Positions 14,375 through 14,574 of a stretch of DNA of 14,574 nucleotides are shown here, in pieces. Position 1 is the stretch's first letter, and each line of letters opens with the position of its first letter. The stretch is from the NCBI GenBank assembly GCA_025449515.1, contig JANWJI010000044.1:1-14574 (forward strand), read 5' to 3'. Position numbers and translations under genes: made by a program. Origin of the DNA: Nitrososphaeraceae archaeon (GTDB lineage: Archaea; Thermoproteota; Nitrososphaeria; Nitrososphaerales; Nitrososphaeraceae). Below the pieces are notes generated by a model, which was not told the DNA's origin, ran no database searches, and saw only the letters and a program-made list of their open reading frames with translations.

Positions 14375-14574
14375 TTGTCGAAAATAGAAACACGACATTC
14401 TACTGATTTTCGTTTGAAAGTTCTTGTAATTGGCTTGGGTCAACTTGGTTTACCTGTAGCAAAATACGTCAAGGACCGAGGAGGATTTGATACGTATGGT
14501 TATGACATTAGTACAAAAGCAATGGATCGTGCACAGAAAATAGCAGGAATAAAAAGGATTGGAGATAATAGCAC
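14375..14574 (+). CDS. Nucleotide-sugar dehydrogenase, N-terminus (partial; UDP-glucose/GDP-mannose dehydrogenase family)
   Basis: Only the first 66 codons lie in the window. Residues 15-46 form the first half of a Rossmann fold: KVLVIG, then the dinucleotide loop G20-L-G22-Q-L-G25-LPVAKYV. YGYDIS follows, whose D44 at the end of the second strand is the usual NAD ribose ligand. The wording GLGxLGLPxA is typical of UDP-glucose 6-dehydrogenase and UDP-ManNAc dehydrogenase relatives, which oxidise a nucleotide sugar to its uronic acid for surface glycans or protein glycosylation. The substrate cannot be told from this fragment. The start is TTG 14375 or TTG 14414. The second would give MKVLVIGLG, a common family N-terminus; the first is better placed for the TATA region. 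Confidence 0.75.
   Translation, partial: MSKIETRHSTDFRLKVLVIGLGQLGLPVAKYVKDRGGFDTYGYDISTKAMDRAQKIAGIKRIGDNS

Noticed and set aside
1..14574. CRISPR array, insertion sequence, prophage or defence island
   Set aside because: No regularly spaced repeats, transposase, integrase or terminal inverted repeats were seen, and all confident genes are chromosomal housekeeping types.

Overview
The window looks like a chromosomal stretch from an ammonia-oxidising-type archaeon (Nitrososphaeria, formerly Thaumarchaeota). The evidence is the gene content: an Orc1/Cdc6 initiator, ribosomal protein eS26 (an archaeal/eukaryotic protein), a CDP-alcohol phosphatidyltransferase of the archaeal lipid type, and a cobalamin-dependent methionine synthase carried as two adjacent genes. 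TTG and GTG starts are frequent, and TATA-like boxes often sit about 25-30 bases before the start codon, as in leaderless archaeal mRNAs. The sequence is AT-rich with sizeable intergenic gaps, which would suit a soil-type (group I.1b-like) lineage. The lineage is inferred from memory of these families, not from a search.

Layout. 1-750, minus strand: the 5' end of a membrane-anchored or secreted protein that runs off the window, a doubtful small ORF, and a tRNA-Arg(GCG). 915-4453, plus strand: split metH, with the homocysteine/zinc half followed by the folate, cobalamin and activation half. 4826-7348, plus strand: a small HExxH protein, then trpC and trpB1 overlapping by four bases; trpA is not next to them. 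7569-9905, plus strand: a probable PD-(D/E)XK nuclease, an Orc1/Cdc6 with substituted sensor residues, and a small winged-helix protein that overlaps the Orc1 stop codon. 9906-10360: an AT-rich, gene-free stretch with small inverted repeats and two co-oriented GATnnGTGGAAA repeats, which makes it a candidate replication origin. 10361-12989: pyrG (plus strand) and an unusual NAD kinase with a C-terminal winged helix (minus strand), convergent and overlapping by 11 bp. 13255-14153: eS26 (plus strand) convergent with an archaetidylinositol-phosphate-synthase-like enzyme (minus strand). 14375-end: the start of a nucleotide-sugar dehydrogenase.

Most genes are housekeeping: methionine, tryptophan and CTP synthesis, NADP supply, translation and lipid head groups. 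The parts most worth a second look are the Orc1/Cdc6-winged helix-nuclease cluster with its candidate origin, the NAD kinase-winged helix fusion with altered active-site motifs, and the small HExxH protein. No CRISPR array, insertion sequence, prophage or defence island was seen.
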